The notes under the pieces were generated by a model. The model saw only the letters and a program-made list of their open reading frames with translations, ran no database searches and had not been told where the DNA came from. From positions 1-49,420 of the forward strand of contig JAJYLV010000007.1 of the NCBI GenBank assembly GCA_021787445.1: DNA of 49,420 nucleotides, given 5' to 3'. Positions 33,080-41,744 of this stretch are shown here, in pieces (positions within the stretch are counted from its first letter, which is position 1; the number at the start of each line of letters is the position of its first letter). Origin of the DNA: Chloroflexota bacterium. GTDB taxonomy: Bacteria > Chloroflexota > Limnocylindria > P2-11E. The translations under genes were made by a program, and so were the position numbers.

Positions 33080-35236
33080 CTAGACGAAGGCGTAGCGCTC
33101 CCAGAGCGCGTCGACCGCCTGGCGCAGCCCGCGGTGCTCGGTCCGCTCGAGCTCGGGATCGACCGCGACGATCTTGTCGGCCTCGCGCGCGGCGTCGTCG
33201 AGGAGCCGTGGATCGATGTCCGTGAGGTCGACGAGGCGCAGCTGATCGCGGATCCCGCTCTGCTCCTGTCCGAGGAACTGACCCGGCCCGCGGATCTGGA
33301 GGTCGCGCTCGGCGAGCTCGAAGCCGTTCAGGAGGCGCTCCGTCGCGTCCTTCTCGACGCGCTCGCTCATCGCGCGCAGCCGGTCCGAGTCCGTCTTCGG
33401 ACTGACGAGCACGCAGAACGCCTTCTGCTCCGCGCGTCGCCCGACGCGCCCGCGCAGCTGGTGGAGCTGCGCGAGGCCGAAGCGCTCCGCGCCGAGCACG
33501 ACCATCACCGTCGCGTGCGGGATGTCGATCCCGACCTCGATGACCGTCGTCGCGACGAGGACGTCGAGCTCGCGGTCGCGGAAGCGCGTCATGACCGCGT
33601 CGCGCTCCTTCTGCGGCATCCGTCCGTGGACGAGCCCGACGCGCACGCCGGAGAGGGCGCCCGAGCGCAGCTCGTCGAAGGTCGCGACCGCGCTCGGCTG
33701 CCAGCTCTTCTCGAAGAGGGTATCGCTCTCCTCGTCCGCGGGATCGATGCGCGGGCACACGACGAACGCCTGCTCACCCGACCGGACACGCTCCGCCACC
33801 CACGGCCACGCGCGCGGGAGCGCCTCCGGGGTGCGCACCTCCGTCCGGATCTCACGCCGGCCCGCGGGCATCTCGTCCAGGACGGACACGTCGAGATCGC
33901 GGTTGAGCGTCTGCCACAGCGTCTGCGGGATGGGGGTCGCCGTCGTGAGCAGGACGTGCGGGTACGTCCCCTTCTGCCGCAGCGTCGCGCGCTGCTCCAC
34001 GCCGAAGCGATGCTGCTCGTCGATGACGGCGAGCGCCAGGCGCGGGAACGAGACGCCCTCCTGGATGAGCGCGTGCGTACCGACCACCGCGTCGAGCTCA
34101 CCGCGCTCGAGCCGCTCGAGGATCCGCTCGCGTTCGCCCGCGGAGGTGCTCGAGCTCAGTCGCGCGACCTTCGGGCCGCCCCGCGCGAAGAGGGCCTCGA
34201 GCGTCGCGTAGTGCTGATCGGCGAGCAGCTCCGTCGGGGCCATGAGCGCCGACTGCATCCCGCACCGGAACGCGATCCGCATGGCGAGCGCGGCGACGAC
34301 CGTCTTCCCCGATCCGACGTCGCCCTCGAGGAGGCGCGACATGGGCACCGCGCGGGCGAGGTCGCCGCGGATCTGCGCCAGGGAGCGGCGCTGCGCGCCC
34401 GTAAGCGCGAACGGGAGCTCCGCTATCCACGCGTCGAGCTCCGCGTCGGTGACGGCGAGAGTGCGCGCTCTCGCCTCGGCGACCCAGCGCGAGCGGCGCT
34501 GCGCGGTCGCGAGCTGGAGAATGAACAGCTCGTCGAACGCGAGCCGGCGCCGGGCGCGGAAGAGCTCCTGCGGCGCCTCGGGGAAGTGCACCTGCCGGAG
34601 CGCGTCGGCGATCGGCGGCAGGCCCTGGCGGTCGCGGACGTCCGGCGGAAGGGGATCGGCAACGAGCGCGAGACGCTGCGACGTCACGAGCGAGAGGAGC
34701 CAGCGCCGCAGGTAGCCTTCCTTGAGGCCCTCCGTCAGCCGGTAGACCGGGACGATGCGCGCCGTCTGCACGGCCTCGCGATCCGCCGGCTCGAGCGTGG
34801 GGTTCGTGAACGACAGCCCGTGCCCGAACCACTTCGGCTTTCCCGAGATGCGCACCGTCTGGCCCTCCTGCACGCGCTGGCGGATGAAGGCGTTCCCGAA
34901 CCACACCGCCTTGTGCCGCGAGGGCACGCCGCTCTCGTCCCGCAGCTCGATCTCCGTGCGCGGCGGGCCGCGGCGTCCGGGGATCGTCGCGATGTGGCCG
35001 ACCGTGGCGACGACCGTCTGCTCGGCCTCCGGCCTCAGAGACCCGAGCGGGACGACCTTCGAGTAGTCCTCGTATCGGGACGGCAGGTGCCAGAGCAGGT
35101 CCTCGACGGTGTGGATCCCGAGGCGATCGAGAAGCTTCGCGGAGTCCGCGCCGACGCCGCGCAGCCGCTGGACCGGCTCCGCGAGGGCCGAGCTACTCGG
35201 CTTGGACGATGTACGCGTAGTGCGGCTGGCCGCCAC
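33080..35236 (-). CDS. recG: ATP-dependent DNA helicase RecG
   Basis: RecG reverses stalled forks and migrates branches. The 718-residue protein has the wedge domain with RLRGVGADSAKLLDRLGI, Walker A LEGDVGSGKTVVA, VIDEQHRFGVEQR, and the second helicase half with TTVIEVGIDIPHATVMVV and QLRGRVGRRAEQ. GTG 35236 is taken as the start because GGAGGT lies five bases upstream; it overlaps the FakA-like gene by 44 bases. No canonical start lies closer to the domain. The DEQH box is normal for RecG. Confidence 0.95.
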   Translation of the reverse strand: MAASRTTRTSSKPSSSALAEPVQRLRGVGADSAKLLDRLGIHTVEDLLWHLPSRYEDYSKVVPLGSLRPEAEQTVVATVGHIATIPGRRGPPRTEIELRDESGVPSRHKAVWFGNAFIRQRVQEGQTVRISGKPKWFGHGLSFTNPTLEPADREAVQTARIVPVYRLTEGLKEGYLRRWLLSLVTSQRLALVADPLPPDVRDRQGLPPIADALRQVHFPEAPQELFRARRRLAFDELFILQLATAQRRSRWVAEARARTLAVTDAELDAWIAELPFALTGAQRRSLAQIRGDLARAVPMSRLLEGDVGSGKTVVAALAMRIAFRCGMQSALMAPTELLADQHYATLEALFARGGPKVARLSSSTSAGERERILERLERGELDAVVGTHALIQEGVSFPRLALAVIDEQHRFGVEQRATLRQKGTYPHVLLTTATPIPQTLWQTLNRDLDVSVLDEMPAGRREIRTEVRTPEALPRAWPWVAERVRSGEQAFVVCPRIDPADEESDTLFEKSWQPSAVATFDELRSGALSGVRVGLVHGRMPQKERDAVMTRFRDRELDVLVATTVIEVGIDIPHATVMVVLGAERFGLAQLHQLRGRVGRRAEQKAFCVLVSPKTDSDRLRAMSERVEKDATERLLNGFELAERDLQIRGPGQFLGQEQSGIRDQLRLVDLTDIDPRLLDDAAREADKIVAVDPELERTEHRGLRQAVDALWERYAFV

Positions 35237-36755
35237 GCCGGACCTCCACCTCCACGTCGGCGAGCTCTCGGCGCAGGCGCTCCGCGGCGGACTCCGCGTC
35301 GGCATCGCTCACCTCCGCCCCGGCGTAGAGCGTCGCGATGCCGACGCCGTCCATCGCCCGCAGCGCCTCGGCGACCACGTCGACCACGCTCGCGCCGTGC
35401 GCGACGAGGCGCCCATCGAGCAGAGCGATCGCGTCGCCGGCGCGTACGTCGCGACCGTCGATCGTCGCGTCGCGCGTGGCGTGCGTCACCTCGACGCTGT
35501 GCGCCGCGGCGGCCGCCGCCGTCATGCGCTCCCAGGTCTCGTCGGCCGGGCGCATCGGGTCGAACGCGACGAGAGCCGCCATCCCCTGCGCGACGCTCTT
35601 GGTCTCGAGCACGCGCACGTTCGTCTTCGACTCCTTCGCGGCCTCGCGCGCGCCGAGGATCACGTTCTTGTCGTTCGGGAGGAGGAGCACGGTGTGCGCG
35701 TTCGCCTCCTCGATCGCGCCCACGAGCTCCCCCACCGACGGATTCATCGTCGCACCGCCGCGCAACGGGACCGCGTACAGGGAGCGCACGATCGCGGCGA
35801 ACCCGTCGCCGGGCACGACCGCGATGGCCGCGAGCGGACGCGGCGGCGAGCGCAGGACGATGCCGGTCGCGCGCTCGTGCTCCGCGACCATGGCGTCGAA
35901 GTCCTCGACCACGAGGTCCTCGATCGGACCGGCCGTCTCGCCGACCGCGATGACCGTCTCGGGCTTCGCCGCGTGCGCGTGGACCTTGAGGAGAGCGCCG
36001 TCGCCGACGACGAGGACGCTGTCAGCGCCGGCCGAGAGCATCTCGTGCCGCAGCTCGTCGGCGGCCCGCCGGGGCGACGGCACCAAGTACTGCACGCAGT
36101 GCCCGCCGGTCCAGGCGGCGACGTCGGCGTCCGTCGTCACGACGCGATGCGCTCCCGCCCGGCGGAGGACGGGCGACGGCACCGGCGCCGCCGGGTCGAC
36201 CGCCCGCTGTGCGCCGACGAGGAGCAGCCAGATCCCGTACGCGCCCGCGTCGACGACGCCGGCGGCCTTGTTCATCGGGTTGTCCTCCATCGTCCGCGCC
36301 AGCGCCTCCGCGCCGACCTCGACCGCCCGACGGAGCACCAGGGCGATGTCGTCCTCCGTACCGCAGCGTTCGTGCACCGCCGCGCAGAGGGACAGCATCG
36401 TCCCGCCCGCGGGTCGGTCGACCGCGGCGAACGCGTTCGCGCGCGCGCGCGAGAATGCCTGGCTCAGCTCCGCGGGCCCCGCCGTCTCCACGCCCGCGAA
36501 GGCGTCGGCGAATCCGCGGAGGATCTGCGAGAGGATCACGCCGCTGTTGCCGCGCGCTCCCATGAGCGCGCCGCGCGCGAGCGCGGTGCTCACCTCGGCG
36601 ACGGTGGCCCCGCCCGCGACGTTCGCGCGCGCGACCGCGGCGCTGATCGTCCGATGCATGTTGCGGCCGGTGTCGCCGTCGGGGAGCGGATAGACGTTGA
36701 GCGCGTCCACCTCCGCGGCCTCGCGCTCCAGTCGGGACGCGGCCGCGGTCACCAC
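35193..36755 (-). CDS. FakA-like DAK2-domain protein (fatty-acid kinase family)
   Basis: The first half is a DhaL-like kinase domain with the nucleotide/metal motif ALNVYPLPDGDTGRNM, the loop LMGARGNSGVILSQIL and KAAGVVDAGAYGIW. The second half matches the FakA C-terminal DegV-like domain (NPSVGELVGAIEEANAHTVL and LPNDKNVILGA). FakA phosphorylates fatty acids bound to FakB. No FakB gene is in the window. The protein is 520 residues from GTG 36755; codons just upstream spell WDGRALLHVV, like the family N-terminus, but no standard start lies before them. It is divergent from rpmB. Confidence 0.88.
   Translation of the reverse strand: MVTAAASRLEREAAEVDALNVYPLPDGDTGRNMHRTISAAVARANVAGGATVAEVSTALARGALMGARGNSGVILSQILRGFADAFAGVETAGPAELSQAFSRARANAFAAVDRPAGGTMLSLCAAVHERCGTEDDIALVLRRAVEVGAEALARTMEDNPMNKAAGVVDAGAYGIWLLLVGAQRAVDPAAPVPSPVLRRAGAHRVVTTDADVAAWTGGHCVQYLVPSPRRAADELRHEMLSAGADSVLVVGDGALLKVHAHAAKPETVIAVGETAGPIEDLVVEDFDAMVAEHERATGIVLRSPPRPLAAIAVVPGDGFAAIVRSLYAVPLRGGATMNPSVGELVGAIEEANAHTVLLLPNDKNVILGAREAAKESKTNVRVLETKSVAQGMAALVAFDPMRPADETWERMTAAAAAAHSVEVTHATRDATIDGRDVRAGDAIALLDGRLVAHGASVVDVVAEALRAMDGVGIATLYAGAEVSDADAESAAERLRRELADVEVEVRRGGQPHYAYIVQAE
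35242..35247 (-). promoter_or_regulatory. Shine-Dalgarno sequence for recG
   Basis: GGAGGT on the minus strand lies five bases before GTG 35236, inside the FakA-like gene. It is the reason for choosing that recG start. Confidence 0.6.
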
Positions 36756-36782
36756 GTGCAGCAGCGCGCGTCCGTCCCACCG

Positions 36783-36791
36783 TGCTACGAT
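36783..36791 (+). promoter_or_regulatory. Extended -10 promoter element of rpmB
   Basis: TGCTACGAT in the gap between the divergent FakA-like gene and rpmB has an extended TG and a TACGAT hexamer, and resembles the rplS element TGCTATGAT. The leader to rpmB would be about 42 bases. Confidence 0.5.
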
Positions 36792-36839
36792 CGATGGACC
36801 CTAGCACAGCAGCATCTCCCCAAAAGGAGCACGCCCTCG

Positions 36840-37052
36840 ATGCCACGCGCCTGCGCCCTGTGCGGCAAGCACGCCGCGTACGGATACAACGTCAGCCATT
36901 CCAAGGTGCACACGCACCGGCGCTTCGACGTCAATCTCCACGCCGCCGTCGTGAAGGGCGAGAAGCTCCTCATCTGCACACGCTGCCGCCGCAGCCTCAC
37001 GAAGGACGCGCGCCTCGCGCAGAAGAAGGCGAAGGCCGTCCGCTCCCGCTAG
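36840..37052 (+). CDS. rpmB: 50S ribosomal protein L28
   Basis: The 70-residue protein begins MPRACALCGKHAAYGYNVSH and has RRFDVNLHAA and CTRCRRSLTK, giving two CxxC pairs as in zinc-type L28. An AAAAGGAG lies about ten bases before the ATG. It is a single plus-strand gene between two minus-strand blocks, and its TAG stop overlaps the rlmN stop in the palindrome CTAG. Confidence 0.96.
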   Translation: MPRACALCGKHAAYGYNVSHSKVHTHRRFDVNLHAAVVKGEKLLICTRCRRSLTKDARLAQKKAKAVRSR

Positions 37053-38131
37053 CCGCACGAGGCGAGCGCCGCCGCGCGCCCCTCCGCGACCTTCAATTGC
37101 CCGCACCCCGCCGCGATGTCCTGCCCCTTGCTGATGCGCGTCGTCGTCGCGATGCCGTGCCGCTCGAGGATCGCGGCGAAGCGCTCCATCCGCTGGGGCG
37201 AGGGCCGCTCGAAGGCGCCGGGGCCCCGGTTCACCGGGATGAGGTTCACGTGGTACAGGCTGGTGCGCCCGTGCGCCGCGATCTTCCGCCCCAGCCGCTC
37301 GGCGTGCTCCGCGGAGTCGTTCACGCCCGCGAGGAGGATGTACTCGACGCTGAGGCGACGCTTCGTGCGCTCGACGTAGCGCGCGCACGCCGCGAGCAGC
37401 GCGTCGACGCCCCACTTGCGGTCGACCGGCATGATCCGCGCGCGCGTCGCGTCGTCGGCGGCGTGGAGCGAGACGGCGAGGTCGATCGGCAGGCCCTCGG
37501 CGGCGAGCGCGTCCATCTTCGGGACGATCCCGCACGTCGAGATGGTGATGCGGCGCGGGCTGATCCCGAACGTCTCGGCGTCCATGAGCATGCGCACCGA
37601 CGCCATGACCGGGCCGTAATTGCGGAGCGGCTCGCCCATCCCCATGTAGTCGACGTGCGAGACGCGCGCGTCCCCCGACCTCAGCTCCCGCTGCCAGAAG
37701 CGCACCTGGTCGACGATCTCGCCGGCGGTGAGGTCCCGTATCCACCCCATCTCGCCCGTCGCGCAGAACGCGCAGGCCATGGGGCACCCGACCTGCGAGG
37801 AGATGCACACCGAGTCCCGCTTGCCGTGGTGCGGCATGAGGACCGTCTCGACGTGGTGACCGTCGTGGAGGCGAAGGAGCGCCTTGCGCGTCTCACCGTC
37901 CGCGCTCGCGACCTCCGTCTCGAGCTCGACCGACGACCAGCGGAACGACGCCGCGAGCGTCGAGCGCAGCGCGAGCGGCAGGTCGGTGAGACCGCCCCAG
38001 TCCGCCGCCGCGGAGCGGGCCACGCCGTGACGGATCTGGCGCGCGCGGTACGGCGGCTCGCCGTGCCCGGCGAGCCAGCGCGCGAGCGCCTCGTCGCTGA
38101 CGTCGGTGATGGAGGGGAGAGGGGTGGGCAC
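37049..38131 (-). CDS. rlmN: Dual-specificity 23S rRNA/tRNA adenine-C2 methyltransferase RlmN
   Basis: RlmN is a radical-SAM enzyme that methylates A2503 of 23S rRNA and A37 of some tRNAs. The iron-sulfur motif is CPMACAFCATG; other landmarks are YMGMGEPLRNY, TISTCGIVPKM and the catalytic C-terminal cysteine in AAGCGQLKV. GTG 38131 gives 360 residues and a family-like N-terminus (PSITDVSDEALARWL); GTG 38176 is also possible. It follows fmt by about 50 bases. Confidence 0.94.
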   Translation of the reverse strand: MPTPLPSITDVSDEALARWLAGHGEPPYRARQIRHGVARSAAADWGGLTDLPLALRSTLAASFRWSSVELETEVASADGETRKALLRLHDGHHVETVLMPHHGKRDSVCISSQVGCPMACAFCATGEMGWIRDLTAGEIVDQVRFWQRELRSGDARVSHVDYMGMGEPLRNYGPVMASVRMLMDAETFGISPRRITISTCGIVPKMDALAAEGLPIDLAVSLHAADDATRARIMPVDRKWGVDALLAACARYVERTKRRLSVEYILLAGVNDSAEHAERLGRKIAAHGRTSLYHVNLIPVNRGPGAFERPSPQRMERFAAILERHGIATTTRISKGQDIAAGCGQLKVAEGRAAALASCG

Positions 38132-38180
38132 GCTCTCCAGCGTACCGGTGCCGTTCTGCGTGCACCTTTCCTCCACCCGA

Positions 38181-39131
38181 TCAGCTGGGGAGGGTCGCTC
38201 CCTCGAGCCCTCGCGCTCCACGCGCCCAATCGGCGCCGCTCATGGCGCGCTTCCCCGCGGGCTTGACCTCGTCGAGGCGGAGCCAGCCCGCGCCCGCGGC
38301 GAGGTGCGGCACGCCGCCACGCAGCGCCACGACGCCGTGCTGGGCCGGTGCGCCCCCGGCGACGCTCGCGCGCCGCACGCCGATGCGCTGGCCGCGGAAC
38401 GTGGTGAACGCGCCGGGGTCCGGCGTGTAGGCGCGGACGATCCGCGCGAGCTCGTCGGCCGGCTTCTCGAGGTCCAGCGCCCCGCCCTTGGGATCGAGCT
38501 TCGGCGCCCATGTGGCGCCTCCGGGATCCTGCGGCCGTGGCACGATCTCCCCCTCGAGGTAGAGCGGCAGATCGCGCTCGAGCATCTCGCCGCCGAGACG
38601 CGCGAGGCGCTCCTCGAGCTCGCCCGTCGTCTCGCTCCCACCGATCTCGACCTCCTCCTGCGCGACGATCGCGCCGGCGTCGAGCTCGGCCGTCCCTTCC
38701 ATGAGCGTGACCCCGGTGCGCGCGTCGCCCGCGAGGATCGCGTGCGCGATGGGCTCGGCCCCGCGCCAGCGCGGCAGCAGCGAGGGATGCACGTTGAGCG
38801 CACGGCCTCCGACGGCGTCGAGGAGTGCCGCCGGCACCAGGTTCCCGTACGCGGCCCACACGAGCGCGTCAGGGCGCAGCTCCAGGATCCCGCGCAGCGC
38901 GCCACCTCGGAGACGCGCCGGCTGCAGCACGTGAACGCCGCACGCGAGCGCGCGCTCCTTCACCGGAGGGGAGGTGATCCGCCCGCGATGCCCGGGGCGG
39001 TCGGGCTGTGTGATCGCGCCGACGAGGTCGATCCGTCCTCGCTGCTGGAGCCGCGCGAGCGCGTCGAGCGGCGGGAGGGCGAAGGCCGGAGTGCCGAGGA
39101 AGACGACGCGCGGAGCGGCGTCCGCCGCTAC
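38181..39131 (-). CDS. fmt: Methionyl-tRNA formyltransferase, apparent GTA start
   Basis: Fmt formylates Met-tRNA for initiation. The motifs are VVFLGTPAFALPPLDAL, the formyl-THF site with NVHPSLLPRWRGAEPIAHAI, and the C-terminal domain (TPDPGAFTTFRGQRIGV). The conserved N-terminus begins right at the def stop, where the in-frame codon is GTA (39129-39131), overlapping that TAG. A GAGGTG Shine-Dalgarno lies five bases before it. The nearest canonical codon, GTG 39242, would be 111 bases further up inside def and would add 37 arginine-rich residues. The start is therefore uncertain; the gene is not. Confidence 0.93.
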   Translation of the reverse strand, partial: VAADAAPRVVFLGTPAFALPPLDALARLQQRGRIDLVGAITQPDRPGHRGRITSPPVKERALACGVHVLQPARLRGGALRGILELRPDALVWAAYGNLVPAALLDAVGGRALNVHPSLLPRWRGAEPIAHAILAGDARTGVTLMEGTAELDAGAIVAQEEVEIGGSETTGELEERLARLGGEMLERDLPLYLEGEIVPRPQDPGGATWAPKLDPKGGALDLEKPADELARIVRAYTPDPGAFTTFRGQRIGVRRASVAGGAPAQHGVVALRGGVPHLAAGAGWLRLDEVKPAGKRAMSGADWARGARGLEGATLPS

Positions 39132-39745
39132 GCCCCCACCTCTTCGGTGTCTTCGAGCTCGACGGGATGCAGGTCGTCGCGCGACGCGAGGCGATCGACG
39201 TAGAGCTCGCCGCTCAGGTGCCCCGTCTCGTGGAGCATGCACTGCGCTCCGAGCTCGTCGCCCTCGATCGCGAAGCGCTTCCCGTTGATGTCGACGGCGC
39301 TCAGGCGCGCCCCGAGCGGCCGCTCCAGCATCCCGTAAAAGCCGCGGACCGAGAGGCAGCCCTCGCTCGTCCGGTCGACCTCCTCGGAGACCTCGTCGAC
39401 GACGGGGTCGACCGCGACGACGCCCGCCTCGTCGACGTCCATGATCGCGATGCGCAGACCGACGCCGATCTGCGGCGCCGCGATGCCGATCCCGCGCGCC
39501 GCGACCATCGACGCGAACATGCGCCCGACGAGCGCCTCCAGCTCGGGCTTGGATAGCTTGGGGTGCTTCGCGGGCGTGTGAAGGACGGGGTCGCCGACCT
39601 GGCGGATCTCGACCGCGTGCTGCTTGACGAAGTCCTCCGCCGACCACTTCGCGCGCCGTGACGCGTCGATCCGCCACGGCCTGCCCTTCGTCACGCGGAT
39701 CCGAGGCTGGTGCGGCTCTTCCGGCGTGGCGTCTTCGTCGGCCAT
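39128..39745 (-). CDS. def: Peptide deformylase
   Basis: Def removes the formyl group from nascent chains. Motif 1 is ARGIGIAAPQIGV, motif 2 is EGCLSV (metal-binding Cys), and motif 3 is MLHETGHLSGELYVDR. The HExxH zinc site is intact, but the usual QHExDH is changed: Q is replaced by L and D by G. An N-terminal extension of about 40 residues precedes the domain. It is followed by fmt with overlap, the standard def-fmt pair. Confidence 0.93.
   Translation of the reverse strand: MADEDATPEEPHQPRIRVTKGRPWRIDASRRAKWSAEDFVKQHAVEIRQVGDPVLHTPAKHPKLSKPELEALVGRMFASMVAARGIGIAAPQIGVGLRIAIMDVDEAGVVAVDPVVDEVSEEVDRTSEGCLSVRGFYGMLERPLGARLSAVDINGKRFAIEGDELGAQCMLHETGHLSGELYVDRLASRDDLHPVELEDTEEVGA
39137..39142 (-). 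promoter_or_regulatory. Shine-Dalgarno sequence at the fmt start
   Basis: GAGGTG matches six bases of the anti-Shine-Dalgarno complement and lies five bases before the GTA codon at the start of the fmt homology. It supports initiation at or very near 39131. Confidence 0.55.
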
Positions 39746-39755
39746 CGGCGACAGC

Positions 39756-41744
39756 CTAGCCGAGGAGCGTCATCGGATCGACGTCGATGCTCCACTCCGC
39801 GCCGACGGGGACGCGGTCGAGGACGGCATCGGGGCGCGCACCGCGCAGGACGACCTGCGCGCGATACGTGCCGGCCTTCTTCGCCGCGAAGGCGGGTGCG
39901 GGCCCGAGCACGTCGGCGTCGCTCGCCGCGGCATCGCGAAGCGCGCGCGCCAGCGCTTCCGCGCGGCGCTCGACGGTCGCCTGCTGCTTCGCCGCCGTCT
40001 GTAGGAGGACGAGGCGGCCGAACGGCGGATGGCCGAAGCGCTTCCGCGCCGCGAGCTCGGCCTCCGCGAACGCCGCGTAGTCGTGCGCCGCGGCCGCCCG
40101 GATCGCGTAGTGGTCCGGAAGGTAGGTCTGCAGGATCCCGCGCCCCCCGGCGCTCCCGCGTCCCGAGCGCCCGAGGACCTGCGTCAGCAGCTGGAAGGTG
40201 CGCTCGGCGGAGGTGTGGTCGGGGAGGTTGAGGATCGTGTCGGCGCTGACGACGCCGACGAGCGTGACGCCGGGAAGGTCGAAGCCCTTCGCGACCATCT
40301 GCGTCCCGACGATCACCTGCGCGCGTCCCGAGCGCATGAGCTCGAACGCCGCGGCGTGCGCGCCCTTGCGCCGCACCGCGTCGCGGTCGAGCCGCAGGAT
40401 CCGCGCCGCGGGCACGGCGCCGCGCACCTCGTCCTCGACCCGCTGCGTCCCGACGCCGAGCTGCCGGATGCGCGCACCTCCGCAGGAGGGACAGCGCGGC
40501 GGAGGGGCCGTCTCGGTCCGCCCACAGCGGTGGCACACCATCCGGCCGTCGGCGTGGACGGCGTAGGGGATCTCGCACGCCGGGCAGGGCACGACGAAGC
40601 CGCAGTCGCGGCAGAGGACGACGGTCGCGTATCCGCGGCGATTGAGGTAGAGGATCGCCTGCTCGCTCTTCGCGACCGCCTTCGTGAGAGCGGCGCGCAG
40701 CGCCGACGAGAGCGTCGAGCGGTTGTTCGCGCGCAGCTCGAGCCGAAGGTCGACGATCGTCGTCGGCGGCAGAGGCAGCTCGCTCACGCGCTCCGGAAGC
40801 GGCAGCAGGCGGAGCGCGCCCTCGCGCGCGGCGGCGTAGGTCGTGACGCGCGGCGTCGCGCTGCCGAGCACGACCGCCGCGCCGCAGATCCGCCCGAGCT
40901 CGATCGCCGCGTCCACCGCGTGATAGCGCGGGTCGCTCTCCTGCTTGTACGACGGCTCCTGCTCCTCGTCGACGACGACGAGCCCCGGCCGCGCGAGCGG
41001 AGCGAAGAGCGCGGAGCGCGAGCCGACGACGACGTCCGCGGCGCCGGCGCGCACGCGACGCCATTCGTCGAGACGCTCGCCCTCCGAGAGCGCGCTGTGG
41101 AGGAGCGCGACGCGCTCGCCGAAGCGCGCCACGAACCGCGCGACGACCTGCGTCGTGAGGGCGATCTCGGGCACGAGCGCGATGACCCCGCGTCCCTGCG
41201 CAAGGACGTAGGCGGCGGCGCGCAGATACACCTCGGTCTTCCCGCTCCCCGTCACGCCGTGGAGGAGGAACGCGCCGCCGTCGGCGTCGAGCCCGCGCTG
41301 GATCTCCTCGAGCGCGGCACGTTGCGCCGCCGTCGCGTCCGCGTCGCGCACGGCATCGTCCTCGGCGAGCGCGAGCTCGGCCGGGATGCGCCGGGGCCGC
41401 GCGCGGGTGCGGACGGGCGTCCGCGCGCGCCGCGCGAGCCCGGGCGGGACCATGGCGCGGACGGCGTCGGCGAGCGAGCAGCGGTAGCGGCGCGCGATCC
41501 AGCGCGCGAGCTCGAGCTGGTACGCGCGAAGGACGGGCTCCGGCTGCGCGAGGGCCTCGACCGGGCGGAGCTCGCGGCCCGGCGACGGCACGTCGACGGC
41601 GACGACGACCCCGGCCGCGACGCGCGGCCCGAGGGCGACACGGACGAGGTGCCCGGGCGCGAGCGCGAGCCCCTCGGGGACGCCGTACGTGAAGGTGCGG
41701 GCCGGCCCACGGAGGCCGGCGAAGACCGCGACCTCCGCGTTCAC
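39756..41744 (-). CDS. priA: Primosomal protein N' (replication restart helicase PriA)
   Basis: PriA reloads the replisome at repaired forks. The 662-residue protein has the N-terminal DNA-binding domain (FTYGVPEGLALAPGHLVRV), Walker A GVTGSGKTEVYLRAA, and a DEAH-type box reading VVDEEQEPSYKQ, where most PriA have DEEH. It has the zinc region with eight cysteines (CRDCGF, CPAC, CHRCGR, CPSCGG) and GTQMVAKGFDLPGVTLVG. GTG 41744 overlaps the gmk stop as GTGA. Confidence 0.95.
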   Translation of the reverse strand: MNAEVAVFAGLRGPARTFTYGVPEGLALAPGHLVRVALGPRVAAGVVVAVDVPSPGRELRPVEALAQPEPVLRAYQLELARWIARRYRCSLADAVRAMVPPGLARRARTPVRTRARPRRIPAELALAEDDAVRDADATAAQRAALEEIQRGLDADGGAFLLHGVTGSGKTEVYLRAAAYVLAQGRGVIALVPEIALTTQVVARFVARFGERVALLHSALSEGERLDEWRRVRAGAADVVVGSRSALFAPLARPGLVVVDEEQEPSYKQESDPRYHAVDAAIELGRICGAAVVLGSATPRVTTYAAAREGALRLLPLPERVSELPLPPTTIVDLRLELRANNRSTLSSALRAALTKAVAKSEQAILYLNRRGYATVVLCRDCGFVVPCPACEIPYAVHADGRMVCHRCGRTETAPPPRCPSCGGARIRQLGVGTQRVEDEVRGAVPAARILRLDRDAVRRKGAHAAAFELMRSGRAQVIVGTQMVAKGFDLPGVTLVGVVSADTILNLPDHTSAERTFQLLTQVLGRSGRGSAGGRGILQTYLPDHYAIRAAAAHDYAAFAEAELAARKRFGHPPFGRLVLLQTAAKQQATVERRAEALARALRDAAASDADVLGPAPAFAAKKAGTYRAQVVLRGARPDAVLDRVPVGAEWSIDVDPMTLLG

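Noticed and set aside
32915-35953. A plus-strand open frame of 1,012 codons over recG, and other long plus-strand frames (for example 1041-2234 and 25402-27975)
   Set aside because: They are antisense to clear conserved genes, arginine-rich and without motifs. High G+C content makes stops rare in shadow frames.
36755-36803. Upstream non-standard start for the FakA-like gene (WDGRALL region)
   Set aside because: The codons resemble the family N-terminus, but no start-like codon with a Shine-Dalgarno sequence is present, and GTG 36755 still gives a complete DGDTG domain.
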